A DNA stretch of 64,000 nucleotides from Adineta vaga. Lineage: Eukaryota > Rotifera. A program made the translations under genes and the position numbers. The DNA lies in contig CP075497.1 in assembly GCA_021613535.1 (NCBI GenBank), positions 4,030,001 to 4,094,000 on the forward strand, given 5' to 3'. Numbering within the stretch: the first letter of the stretch is position 1; each line of letters starts with the position of its first letter. The notes under the pieces were generated by a model. That model was given only the letters and a program-made list of their open reading frames with translations, did no database searches and was not told the origin of the DNA. Positions 37,375 to 49,261 of the stretch are shown piece by piece.

Positions 37375-38423
37375 AATAATACTGGAAAGTTTCAAGTCTA
37401 TTTTTATTCCATACCAGCTAGTCATGCAATGAATTTTATTCTCATTGATGAAGTTTATCTTTATTTCTTTAAATAATACTCATATGATAAGTAACTCTCG
37501 TTCTTTTTCTGGAATGAACAAATCTTATTTATTGACCTGATCTTTCTTGCCCTCTCTCTCTCTCTGTCTACTTTTTTCTGGAATTCTCTTGGCTATTTTT
37601 GTCGACATTGTATTCCATTATTTTATTGTTGTTTGGTTTTCTCGAAATCGTGATCTACATATTTCTATTTCTTTTCTTCTTGTCATTGAAAATATTGTTT
37701 CATTGGCGTTGGACAACACTGTATTTATTTGTCTATTACACATTAATCATTGGTGTTGAATATTAACATTAAACAGGTGAAAAGAGTTTGAAGGGAAAAG
37801 AATGATCTAATATAGTGGATTAAAGGACATGAAATGCATGGTTTAGATTTGTGCTTTTTTTCTTAGTTTATCTTTATGATAAAAGAATTATAGGTCGGCA
37901 TATAATGAAAAGCATCTTAGTTAAGTACGTATTTTTAGTATAAAGTAAATTTTATTCAAAGAAATAAAGATTGATGAGATTGATAATAAAGAAAGCATGA
38001 TTGAATCGTTAGTTATAGATCCATTACAAGCTAATCATTTCTTTCTTTCGAGAAGAATGATTACGAAAGAAGTTCTTGTGATTATTAGTATCATCTGTTT
38101 TGTATATCAAAGAGAACAAAGTTCAGCTGTTCATAAATGTGATCATATTTATAATAATAAATAAAAAAAAGAACGGCACATATAATTTGCATTCTTCGTT
38201 AAAAAATCAATTCTATTATTGTTCAATTACAAAATCAGAAGAATAAGAAAAAGAACACTACAATCCTGAGGCTTCTTTCAATGTATGATCTCGCATGTAT
38301 ACCAATTGTATTTCTATTTAATTAAAATTCATTTCTTTTGGCATATCAAAATTGAGAACATTGATGGACGGAAGACATGCATTGACAAGTATAATGTATA
38401 TAAATACAAAATATGAGAAGTGA
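37375..38423. other. Convergent 3' region between ATP8A and the Ig-domain gene
   Basis: About 1 kb holding both 3' UTRs. An AAATAAAGA signal lies near 37959-37967 and AATAATAAATAAA near 38150-38163. A 70-residue hydrophobic ORF at 37547-37759 is AT-driven and not supported as a gene. Confidence 0.5.
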
Positions 38424-39769
38424 TCATGTCACTTGACTCTCACTTGCAGTCCGTCGGGCTAAATATAATGAAAGTAAGACAAGACAGACAAGAGTTGTCA
38501 CTTGTAAACGAATACCACTCGCTGCACAACTACGACTGTCGCCTAAAAGTAAAAAAAGAGAAGAAGATTTCTGTCAGCTTAGTTGTTTAATCTTTTTAAG
38601 AAACAAAAAGAAAAAGACATTTAATTTGTTTAAAACTGTTCATTATCTATCAAATTAAAGGTAAAAGTAAAATTTCATTTGCATAAGGATTTTTCTTTAG
38701 TTGAACAAGAAAAGGTTCAATTTGGAATCTCAAATAAATATATATATATACTCTACTCTTCATCAAGTAACTATTGAATTATTTTCAAGTGGATAGTGAG
38801 AAAAAGAAAGAATGTGTGATGTAATACAATGCAACTTACGAACGAGAAGTTCTATTTTATCGTAAAAACCGGTTGTCTGATCGACACACATATAGGTACC
38901 ACTATCATTATAATGGATCGATTTGATTTGAAAAAAATGTTGTAATTGATCGGGTGAATAAGCTGTATATCGAGGATTATTTGAATGACCACGTTGCCAA
39001 ATGACACGTGGTGGTTTTAAAGATGCACGTGTTTGAAAATACCAATCAAGTTTAAGATGAGGTACACGTTCGGGTGTCGAGCAGTTCAGTACAGCAAAAT
39101 AATCATCAATTGAAACAGAGACAACAATGACAAATGGAGTACCGGGTGGATTATTACTGTCACTTGAAGAACGTAAACGACGATAACGACGATATGAATG
39201 ATCTTCAATACATACTAAAAAAAAAAGAAAAGAGTCGTTAGAGAATTGTTTCCTATTTGGTTCATTGACAACACCTGAATCAACTACGATATTCAATTAT
39301 CTAGTTGACAAATTATCTTCATGCAAAAGGTCATCTTATTAGATACATTTGTATTCTTACTGATAATACCATTCGTCTGTACATATGTGTGAATAAGAAG
39401 CCAATTCTGTTTTTTTACATCAACTAATTTCGCATACAAAAGAATTTCATAGGTTTATTAAGACAATGATGAGTACAAGAATGTATTTAATAAGTAAAGA
39501 TATTCAACTATGTCTTCATTAATTGTCAAATAACGCTACCAAAAACTATTGTTCGATATGCATATGTCATGCCGTTAGCACAATACGTACAAAAGTCTGT
39601 AAAAATATGTTCTCTCCTTCTTAATTGTTTGTTTGTACATGAAGAAACCCTTTCGATATGTCTTGTAGACAAAAGAACGACGAGTAAAGAAGAAACAAGA
39701 CTTACTTAGTCCAAGTAACTCAAAAAGAATGAGTTTAATAAGTATAAGTAACCGATAAGAACCTAACAT
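38424..39769 (-). CDS. Single-Ig-domain type I membrane protein
   Basis: Three exons: 39706-39769, 38840-39214, 38424-38542; 185 residues. Exon 1 is a signal peptide (MLGSYRLLILIKLILFELLG). Exon 2 carries one Ig V/I-type domain: strand B Cys in FAVLNC, strand C Trp in LDWYFQ, and the classic DSGTYMC of strand F. An arginine-rich stretch (YRRYRRLRSSS) precedes it. Exon 3 encodes a short stalk, a membrane helix (LQVTTLVCLVLLSLYL) and a ten-residue tail. I infer a small cell-surface recognition or adhesion protein; the exact family is not recognisable. A GPI anchor is less likely because polar residues follow the helix. Confidence 0.75.
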
Positions 39770-42700
39770 AATTTTTATATTAAAGGCACGTTCTATCAAT
39801 GGAACGTTACAAACAATTGTTGTTGTTAAGATCAATGATTATTACCACATGACGTTGTTGTTCTCGGTGATGATATGATGATGATGATGATGATGGTGTT
39901 AGCAATTGCTTGTAATGATAAAAGGACGAGAGAATAAAACGTCTAAATATATATGTATATAAAAGAAAATGGAAGAAAATATTTTGTCATATACTAATAT
40001 CTCTATCGTAGTTTCTTATTCTCTTTTTCTCTCCCAATTCTCCGATCGTCTATGAAAAAAGGATACATGTTATGACAATGATTACATTCTTGTAGAAAGA
40101 CAGAGGCCAGTTTGATTAGGACGAGTGCCTCCTTCGAGACAATACGCATCCTATCACATATATATATATATATATATATACATACTATCTTTCTTTTTTT
40201 TCTTTTACATTACTATCGTCTCGTATATTCTCTCTTTATATACAATCAGTCTGACTATTTCTCTCTTATTCTCTTTCTTTTCTCATTGATCATTTATTCG
40301 CTTACTTCGAAATCGATTTTTAAGTTAATTGTTCATAACTGATTTCCGATGTTTTTCTGTCGTAACAATACGACTTATCACCGAACAATATACATCAACT
40401 AGTTAGTTAGTTAGTTATCAACAGATCTGTCTGAGAGGATTTCTTTCTCTTGTCCTTGCCGTTCATACACACACTTGTTAGTGATTATCATCTCTCCAGG
40501 TGTTCCTTATCGAACATAGTCCGATTATACGATCGTCATGTAAAAGAAGCTGCAGAAAAAAAAGTCGATTTACGATCATTATTACTCTTTCAACAATTAA
40601 CTTGGTTTGATTAACGTACATTTTGTTTTATGACTTCCGTTTTTTCTCTTTTTGACGAGTGTCAATTGTCGCATGAACGATCCTTGCGCAATCTTCAATC
40701 GAATTCACAGTCTGTTTAGTTAAATATTTGTTCTCTTTTCTAGTAATATTACATACACAAAAAAAAGAAGGATACGCTATACTGGTCAAGCACTTCTGTT
40801 CCTCATCTATCTTAAAGGTATACCAGTTGTCAATGAGAATGATGTGAATAACCTTGACGGTGCGCTTCTTCATAACTGACGATTACAAGTCGTAATTACT
40901 ATTACTATACAAACAAGAAAAGCCGCTTATACACGCACATTGCAAAGAAAGAAACTGCGTCTTTTTTCTCTCTCCCCTATGTCTATTCGTTTTCTTACTA
41001 GTGCGCATTTGCTTAGTCGTCGAACCACTTAATTAGCAAATGTAAAGGACTTCCGTTTTTTGTTTTGAGTATAGCGAGAATCAAGCATGCTTATTACTAT
41101 CGAAGAAGAAGCACAGTGAAGCACAATAAAAAAGAAAGGGGGAATAGTAACACAGCCCTGGTTACTGAATGAACAACGTCTGATAACAGAGAGAAAGAAT
41201 AAGGGAGAGACAGAGACAGCAAGAGAAAGAGGAAAAAAAGGAGGTAAAAGAAATCATGTTTATATGTAAGTGTATGACTTTTTGGTCATGCTATTACTGT
41301 CCACCGAGGGAAAACGTGCAATGCTTACCAATAGAACACTAACACAATTCACCAGAAAATTTATTATAGTTCTTTTCTTCTAAAGATCGTTCTTCATTCA
41401 TTTACTCATTCTCACAGATTACGTGCGTAAGTTTAGAAATCTTCAGAGATTTGACGAATGCAAGAATATAAGAACTTCTTTGTTCATCACTCAACACCAA
41501 GTTTATATATGCAATGATAGAAAATGTGCCAATTGACATCATCAATCATTACTTAGGATGAAACAAAAAAAATCAGCTTCATTCTATTGTATATCTATTT
41601 ATATCATTTAGAAAAAGCAATAGATCAAAAAACTGACAGTTTCTTCCAATTAGCCGCTAGCAAAATTGACAGGACAACATAAAATAATCTTATTACCTCT
41701 CATTTATTTAATCGGTTTACAGGACGCATCTCTAGTTTCATTCAATACGAGAAATGATTCTTCTGGTCAATTGAATTCAATATGATCTCGTCTAATTATA
41801 GTTAAAAAATATGACATTAATAATCATAATAAAATTGACTTCTTTATCCTATAACTCAAGATAAATCTACCTAAAGCATTTTTATCTCAGCAACATACGA
41901 ACATTCGTACAAAAGAATGATGATGATGATGATGATGATGACTGTTATAAGAGCGTCAACAAAATGTGCGCAACATTGAACATGCAAGCAAATGCATCAA
42001 GAGAAAAGCGAGATAGAATCATCTCAAAGACAACTTTTATCTTGAAAGAAAATTTTCTCTTCTCATATTTTTTTATCCTTGTCGGTATTTATTTAATATT
42101 TTCTTATTCTCTGTCTTGTTCTTATGTGAAAAGAAGAAGAAAAAAAAAATCTGTCATTTTCTATCTCTTATTTTAGTCATGAACAATTGACTTGATAATT
42201 ATTAGATCTTGATAAAGTAATGAGATAATTGTGACAGTAACAATTAATCTTTAAGAATTTCTTTTCAATGAATGAGGTATTATATACTTATTTGTCTTCT
42301 CTGTTAATGTTGCGTGCTATGTATATAGAACATGATGAGTTCCTTGAAGAATCTTTATTTCCTTCATTGAATTTCTGTTCTACCAACAACATCACCATCG
42401 TCGATAGTAAAAGCTTTTGGTACTTACGCTTCTGATGATACAAAAAAAGAAAGGAAAAGAGAGAAACTAAGAGGCCACGACTGAAAGTGATAATGAAGCA
42501 TGAATCTATTGAGAACATAATGGAGCGAATCACTAGTTATACTGCATTTTTTTCTTCTCCTCTTCAGTCATTAAGCGTCGATCGAGTCGTCATCGACTGT
42601 TCAAGGAGATGATGAGACATCATCATCATCATCATCATTACTGTCAAGAAAAGAGTGCGATCAGATAATGTGTGTAAATTCGGTGCCTTTATGTTCATAG

Positions 42701-43326
42701 TCTATCAAAAAGAAACGACAAAAGACAAGTGCTTCTTCAATAGTTCATTTCATCAGAAATTGTTCGATCAATAGCTCTATAACTGATCTATTCACATCAG
42801 ATAGAAGTGTCATAGAGTTCTACTGAGATCGATAAAAAAAAGACGATTGATTACAAAACAAACTTTCTCAGGAACAATAGAGATATGTATTAGTTGCTTT
42901 TCTTCTTTTTTATTTTTATTTTTAGAGAAATGCTTTAGGGACCTTTTCATCATTATGAATAAAATTATTCTCTTGATATATGTTCAGTGATATATGATGA
43001 CATTAGTAATACTCTACTAGACGATATAGAAAGTTTTATAGGATAATTATTAGTCTACAAATGTTGATATTTTCAATAGCTTAAAGAACAATGTGATTTT
43101 CATTGGTTCCATTCAATTGATATTCGATTAACTATGAAATGTTACATCAGTTCGGTCTTTGTCTAATTACATATAATATAAACAATCTATAGATGAAAAT
43201 ATTCTTTCAATGAAGATTAAAATAAATATTATATATAATGATGAAAAATAAATCAGAAACGTTTCGAAAGGAAATGGAAAACAGATTATGTTTTACAATA
43301 ATAAGGTTTTCTTTCGATATGTTCAT
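39770..43326. other. 3.6-kb non-coding region with simple repeats
   Basis: Contains ATG repeats near 39877-39895 and 41918-41940, a TA microsatellite near 40157-40180, four tandem TTAG units near 40404-40418, and an ATC repeat near 42620-42637. ORFs here are Ile/Phe/Ser or Lys-rich and unsupported. It probably includes the promoter of the Ig-domain gene. Confidence 0.5.
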
Positions 43327-44142
43327 TTATAGTATAATAATTAGTATTACAATTCCAGCAATTAAACCTAACGATAGACAACCAATAAAAATTTTCAATT
43401 TACTTGTCATATTTTGCAAGGACCACCGAGATGGATTCCATCTAACTGGTGGGTGTTGACAAGTGTTTACATTAGTGTTAATTGCGGATGTTTCAATGAT
43501 CATAGGATCTTGAATTTCTATGCCTGGAATTGTAAAACATGATGTATGTTTTTGATATGATAATTGATCTTCAAGTGAATTGATCTTTGAAAACACGACA
43601 GATTTCATACTTGTATCTGTATCATAAGTTTGACGTTTTTTATTAATATTAATTGATGATAATGATTGATCAGGATCGGAAGTATCAAGTGTATCAGTAC
43701 TTGTTAGTTCAGTTAAATCAATTTTGAGTGTTTCTATCTGTTTTGTATTACTACATGTCAAAACAGTAAGTGCTGTTGTATTTGTTGTTGTTTTGGTTAA
43801 AAGTGTCAAATCATCGGAGATAGCAATTGGTTTTGGTATACTATTTATTGAATAAAGAAATAATGATGATTGATCAGATTTAGAAGATATGATAGTTTCC
43901 TGTAGTTTATTTTCAATAGGTAATGTTGAAATTGTATCGAATAGTATCAATGGCATTTGATTGGCATTTTTATTCGTTTGTATGACGGATTTTTCATGAA
44001 TGAGTTGATCTTCAAAATCAGATTCATCGTCATCATCATCATCATTATCATTATCATTCGTGTTAGGTTTAGGAAATTGTTGATGATGATGATATCTTCG
44101 ATGAGATAATCGCGTACGTTTCGAACGATGAATTTCTTTCAT
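43327..44142 (-). CDS. Tail-anchored low-complexity protein, unknown function
   Basis: Intronless ORF of 271 residues starting at an ATG. The N-terminus is basic and His-rich (KRTRLSHRRYHHHQQ), followed by an acidic block (DNDNDDDDDDESDFED), then a long Ser/Thr/Asp-rich stretch rich in putative phosphorylation sites. The last 22 residues are a membrane helix (IFIGCLSLGLIAGIVILIII) ending at the stop, with a Trp/Arg/Lys motif just before it. That is a tail anchor: cytosolic body, insertion after translation into ER, mitochondrial or related membranes. No enzymatic motif is visible. Length and ordered tail make it a convincing gene, but I cannot name a family. Confidence 0.6.
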   Translation of the reverse strand: MKEIHRSKRTRLSHRRYHHHQQFPKPNTNDNDNDDDDDDESDFEDQLIHEKSVIQTNKNANQMPLILFDTISTLPIENKLQETIISSKSDQSSLFLYSINSIPKPIAISDDLTLLTKTTTNTTALTVLTCSNTKQIETLKIDLTELTSTDTLDTSDPDQSLSSININKKRQTYDTDTSMKSVVFSKINSLEDQLSYQKHTSCFTIPGIEIQDPMIIETSAINTNVNTCQHPPVRWNPSRWSLQNMTSKLKIFIGCLSLGLIAGIVILIIIL

Positions 44143-44307
44143 CGGATTGATAATTTTTTATTTGAAAAAAGTACATTTTAGAAGAGAAGAATAATTATAC
44201 ATGAAGAGAATCCGAGACAATGAAACGAAATACAATCAATATTTTTGCTTCTAGTTAGATTTAAAAGCGCCATTCTCTCCTTTTTTTCCTTAGAATAATG
44301 TCCATAA

Positions 44308-45024
44308 TCATGATCTAGATCGATATTTCATTCGATCAAATAAATCCCAAAGTCGAAGTACACCATAAACTATTGATAATGGTATAAAAAGTATAGCAAA
44401 CCAAGTAATTGTAGTCATTTGATTGGGTTGAATTGTTGAAATAAATGTTTGTAATTGTTTATGTAATACCTCTTTGGTATTACTATTATCAATAACATAA
44501 CGTGCTCGTCGACATTTTTCTTGTATATTTATTTGTGCATTCATACGTTGTAATGCTTGTTGATCATCGTGAAGATTATCACGTTGTTTTAAACGATCTA
44601 ATTGTAATGTTTGATCACAAGAAATAACTAATGTATGCGACAAATATCGATCAAGTCCAACTTCAAATAAAAGTGGAACATCCCAAATAACTAACGATTG
44701 AAATTGAAAGAAATATTCAATTAATTGTTTTAAAGCTTCACGACGAATATATCCATGTGTACATCGATTCAATTGTTTACGCATTTCGTCATTGTTAAAG
44801 ATTAAATCACCTAAACGTTTTCGATCGAGATTTCGACTATTCAATTCGAGAATATGTAAATGACCAAAATATTGTAAGATAAGATTGTAAGCAGGTCGAT
44901 CTGGTTCTACAACAAGACGAGCAAGTTGATCGGCATCAACAATTGGAATACCTTGAGATTTAAAATATTCACTTGCTGATGTTTTACCAGTGGCTATGCC
45001 ACCTGTTAAACCGAGAATTATCAT
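44308..45024 (-). CDS. DCAKD: Dephospho-CoA kinase domain protein
   Basis: Intronless, 238 residues, ATG at 45024. P-loop GGIATGKT at residues 8-15, preceded by IILGLT; VDADQLARLVVEPDRPAY is the CoaE signature region; then RKRLGDLIF, DVPLLFEVGLD and the RLKQRDN lid. The C-terminus carries a membrane helix (TITWFAILFIPLSIVYGVLR), as in animal DCAKD. The enzyme phosphorylates the 3'-OH of dephospho-CoA, the last step of CoA synthesis. Length matches human DCAKD (231). An upstream in-frame extension lacks an ATG and would spoil the conserved start. Confidence 0.93.
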   Translation of the reverse strand: MIILGLTGGIATGKTSASEYFKSQGIPIVDADQLARLVVEPDRPAYNLILQYFGHLHILELNSRNLDRKRLGDLIFNNDEMRKQLNRCTHGYIRREALKQLIEYFFQFQSLVIWDVPLLFEVGLDRYLSHTLVISCDQTLQLDRLKQRDNLHDDQQALQRMNAQINIQEKCRRARYVIDNSNTKEVLHKQLQTFISTIQPNQMTTITWFAILFIPLSIVYGVLRLWDLFDRMKYRSRS

Positions 45025-45634
45025 ACTGAAATAAGTATTGTATTTTCGATAATGAAGCAAAAGAAAATCTTTCGTTTCTTTACTCCAAATTTTTCAAAAC
45101 TAAAATTCTTCTATGTAGTTTTATCCAAATTTTCAATCACAAAACGAACTTTCATAATCTATCTACAAAAATGAATAGGAAGGTCAATTTTCCTTCTTTC
45201 TTTATCATTGTAATTTATGAAATAAGTCATTGATATCTCTATGCACAATCGTATGATAAACATCGATTTTGTTTTTATTCGTTGGTTTAAACTAATTGCT
45301 TTTCTTTACCACGGATAAAAAGAATGAGAAAATGAAAAATCGAACAAAAATGAAAGAGAAGTTTTGGTTTTAAGAGTGAGAATAAACAAACATGTTCGCA
45401 ACAAAATAAAGGGTTAAAAATACCTAATGAAAGAGCACGCAAAATATATATAAATATATAACGCTTGGATGTATATCTTTTCTTTGAGAACATTGTTTAT
45501 AATCATTATGGAATAGATATGAATACACACACGCACACACACATTGTCATTAGATATCAAAAGGAGGAGAGAAGAAGAAGAAGAAAAAAAACTGAGAGAA
45601 TGCGTTGAAAAGAATTTCGATGACAAATAAATAT
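45025..45634. other. Spacer between DCAKD and PITP genes
   Basis: 610 nt of AT-rich DNA with an AC repeat near 45525-45542; includes the DCAKD promoter and the PITP 3' UTR. No gene seen. Confidence 0.5.
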
Positions 45635-46632
45635 CTATTCTTCAGTAGTAAAGCCTTTCTTTTGTCCCTCTTTTCGTTCTCGATTTAGTTCCTCAACAGC
45701 AGCAGCTTCCAAAGCTCGAATATCTTGCATAGTTAAACCATACCATTCATCAGTCCAACAGAAAAGTTGACGATGAAAATTACGAAATAAACGTTCTTCT
45801 TGTGTCATTATTAAATTTTCTACTTTTGTTTGAAGACCAAACCATTTGAATTTCTCTCGAACTAATTTATAACAACACCTAAAAAAAGAAAATTCATGGA
45901 TTATTTCAATCGTTGAATTCGTAGAAAGACGCGATTTTTCGAGAAAGTTTTCATTTCACCTTGAAACGTATTTTGATTTATACTAATTTACCTAGTCAAT
46001 CGTATCCGACTGTATGACGTCAATTTTCGACAAGAAAGAAAAATAACTTATACTTACATGTATGGTTGACAGCTTTTATACCATGGTTCAGTTGACAAAA
46101 GTGGTCCTCGGCCAGTTTTAACGGATTTAAATTTTTCTGGATCATCTTCAGGTTTATAATCACCACGACTGACTTTATCGGCAATATTAATATAAACAAC
46201 ATTACGTTTTTTCAATTCATCACCTGTTAGCTGATGAACATTGTCTGATTCACCTCGATCAGCAACATGTAATGTTGATATATCAATGATCATATTTTCT
46301 TTCATGAATGGATTTGTCAGAACTGTTTTACAATATGGATAAGCATTCCAAGCTTCTTCATGCAGAGATAATGTTGAATCTTTGAATACTAGACGAACCC
46401 AACTTGGCACTCGTGAACCCAAATGATAGATTTTTTTTGTATATTGACCGACATTATATTTGCCAAGAAATGCTTCGGACATTGCTTTTTGAAACGGTTC
46501 ATTATTAAGAATTTCTACTCCTTCACCACCACCTGTATTTTGTTTGGAAACTTTTGCTGTTGCATACAATTGTGCCACTTGATATTCTTCGACAGTCATC
46601 GGCAGAATAATACGAAATTCCGTAATAAGCAT
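45635..46632 (-). CDS. PITPNA: Class I phosphatidylinositol transfer protein
   Basis: Two exons, 46058-46632 and 45635-45878, 272 residues (human PITPNA 270). START-like lipid cavity protein: [82 protein letters not shown] and [17 protein letters not shown] all follow PITP alpha/beta in order. These proteins shuttle phosphatidylinositol and phosphatidylcholine between membranes and support phosphoinositide signalling. The ATG is two residues from where vertebrate proteins begin. The single 179-nt intron splits the Met codon before CCYKL. Confidence 0.95.
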
Positions 46633-47334
46633 TGTGATAAATGAAAGAAAAAAATAAATCTATAATGAAAAAATCAGTTGTATGAAATAAAACAATAATG
46701 ATCAAGCTTCTTCATATTGACATCTATTTGTACTATGACCATCATTCATCCTAGCAACATATGTATACATTATGAAAGCGGTGTGTCTATGCATGCTAAA
46801 CAGTAGTAGGTAGGGTAAAATGAAAGAATAGAAACAAACATTTGCGCTCAGCCTTTTTCTTTTTTACCTCGCTTTTCATTCCTATCGATATGTATGCACT
46901 TTGAAACGTATTTGTTTTTTCTTCTCTCATTTGTTCTCCATTCTTCTATTTTTCTTTTCTCGCTTATTCTTAAATGACTCAATGTGATTAAGTATGTAAG
47001 TATATAGATAATACACGTTTGTTGAGCATTTGACTTCCATAGAAACCAGAACCTTCTCAATCATTATCCGAGTCTTGCAAACAAAGAAAAACAAAGAGAT
47101 AAAAAGATGTATATATATATAAACAACGATATATTTTAAATTTTTTTGTTTCGTTTTTCTTTTTTTTTTTTATTAAATATGAGCCCAACGATATAACACT
47201 GTATTGCTACTACTGTTATCGATGTTGTTGCTAATTGTAGTAACAATGTTCTTGTTCTTGTGATGAATTAGGCTAAACGATGCTTGCAAAAACAAAGATT
47301 TTGTTAAATTTGTTTTTTTTGTTGCTATGTTAAA
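46633..47334. other. Spacer between PITP and RPSA genes
   Basis: About 0.7 kb: PITP promoter and RPSA 3' UTR, with T-rich tracts near 47146-47172. No gene seen. Confidence 0.5.
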
Positions 47335-48516
47335 TCACCAGTGGCTTGTTACACCGGTGTTGGTTGCAGTGGATGCACTCCATTCGTTTGATTCAGTAGC
47401 ACCAGTTGCTGCACCACCCGCACTAGTCCAACCCTCAGTAGCGGATGCACCCCAATTGTCTTGATTACCTGCAAAGTTTTCTGAAGCTGGCATTATCGAT
47501 GGACCATCATCATAATAATTTGATTCTGCTCCATGTCCTTGATTATCACGATCTTGACCAACGACAGCAACTTGATCTTCTTTTTCGGTCTTAAAAAAAT
47601 GATTTATATGTGATGAAAAAGAAATTCACTTTTCTATGCGTATTCTTACTTCTTCTGGATCACGATAGAAAAATAAATCAACCATAACATCCCATGGTGC
47701 TTGTCGATTAATTTCACCACGTAATCGAAGTACTTCACGAGTCAAAAACCACCACATAAGACCAATTGATTTATTAGCCTAATGCAATAATAGGCTTTTA
47801 TAGAATAGCAAAAAAGATAATAATTTATTTTACCTTGTTATTGCATGGAATAGCAATATCAATGAAGCGAAGACAGGTTGATGGATCGCAGAAAGCAATA
47901 ACTGGAATATTGACAAATGAAGCTTCATCAACAGCTTGATGATCAACATTTGGATTGGTAATAATGATCAAACGAGGTTCTTTGAATGCTGCTTGAATTT
48001 GATTGGTAAATGAACCAGGTGTAAAACGACCAGCTATGTTAAATAAAACAAAACTCAATGAAAGACATTCTCGACAGATCTATTCGATTTACCAATAGCT
48101 GTAGCTCCAGTATATCTGGCAAACTTCAATACAGCACGTTGACCTAAAATTCAAAAACACGAATAAATAAAACATTGTCTTTTTTTCGACATCTTATGTT
48201 TATTTTTACCTTGTGGTTGACATGAAATGGCGCATACATCAGCTGGATTTTCAACAGCAGCAATAGCTCGAGCAGCAAGTAAAAGTTTTTCCCAAAATTT
48301 ACGAACATTGATTATTGATGAACCTTAATGAATAAAATTAGATTTCAAATAACTATATTCGATTGTATCATCCTTACCTTCATTTCTTGGTTTTTTCTTC
48401 CAAACATATGTGTCCATTTGATAGTCAACATCTTTGGAGCCAATATGAAGTTGAGCTGCAAGAATTTTGAGTACATCATCGTCTTTTAATTGAAGTACGG
48501 AATAGCCCGATGTCAT
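47335..48516 (-). CDS. RPSA: 40S ribosomal protein uS2 (RPSA/laminin receptor)
   Basis: Six exons: 48378-48516, 48210-48323, 48093-48143, 47834-48033, 47650-47778, 47335-47589; 295 residues, the same as human RPSA. Sequence follows eukaryotic uS2 closely: [93 protein letters not shown] and [16 protein letters not shown]. The acidic C-terminus ends with [10 protein letters not shown]- and EWSAS-type repeats, then VTSHW. Structural component of the small subunit near the mRNA exit site, needed for 18S rRNA maturation. Confidence 0.97.
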
Positions 48517-49261
48517 TTTTTTTTGGTTGCTAGATGATCTAAAATATTTTATCAAATATAGATGAGAATCCCTTTCATGTAGAGGAAAAAGTTAATATTT
48601 TAATGAAATTCGAACAAACGACGAACACGAACGATAACGCGTATACATTGGAATCCTAGTAGTAAACAATTTATATCGAATCCAATTGGAGAACAAACAT
48701 CAACATAACATCTATTCTTTTAATTAACTTCGACAATTATTAATTACTTTATTTACAATTTAATTTCTATCTAAGAATGTCTATATCAATTAGATTTCAT
48801 TTCGTTATATTATAGATGGCAGTAGTATCTTACTTACAAACGTAACCATGCAATGACTAAAACTCATCTTCTTCTTTTTTTAATATAATCTTAATCTGCT
48901 TATCTACTGAAAATAATACCATCTTAAAGTATAAAACTCATCGATCTTCAAAAGCCGATATTCATGTCTCTAGGCTTGTGTTCAGCTTTATTCAAAACAA
49001 AATAATACTATTTCATCGACAATGTTTCATTTCATCAATTCAAATTCTAATGACATCATTGAATTTTATATGACACTTTTATCAACCATATCATGTTCAT
49101 ACCATTGTCCTAATCCTTTTGAAATATCATCTAGTTCAATTTCTAACCATGCATTCTTTCTGTATATAAACCAAAATGTAATATTATCAATGTTGTATTT
49201 AGTTAAATTAAAAAATAGTTACAAATAAAACACACATGCACTACAAGATATGAATATCTTT
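48517..49261. other. Spacer between RPSA and the RhoGEF-like gene
   Basis: 745 nt containing the RPSA promoter and the 3' UTR of the upstream gene. Two weak + strand ORFs (for example 49022-49228) are Asn/Ile/Phe-rich and unsupported. Confidence 0.5.

Noticed and set aside
37547-37759. Hydrophobic 70-residue ORF after ATP8A
   Set aside because: Lies in the 3' UTR, AT-driven Phe/Ile/Val composition, no splice context or motif.
39575-39835. Longer N-terminus for the Ig-domain protein
   Set aside because: The extension begins at a non-ATG codon; the ATG at 39769 gives a standard signal peptide.
40157-40183. TA-rich microsatellites as replication or telomere elements
   Set aside because: Ordinary dinucleotide repeats with no flanking structure.
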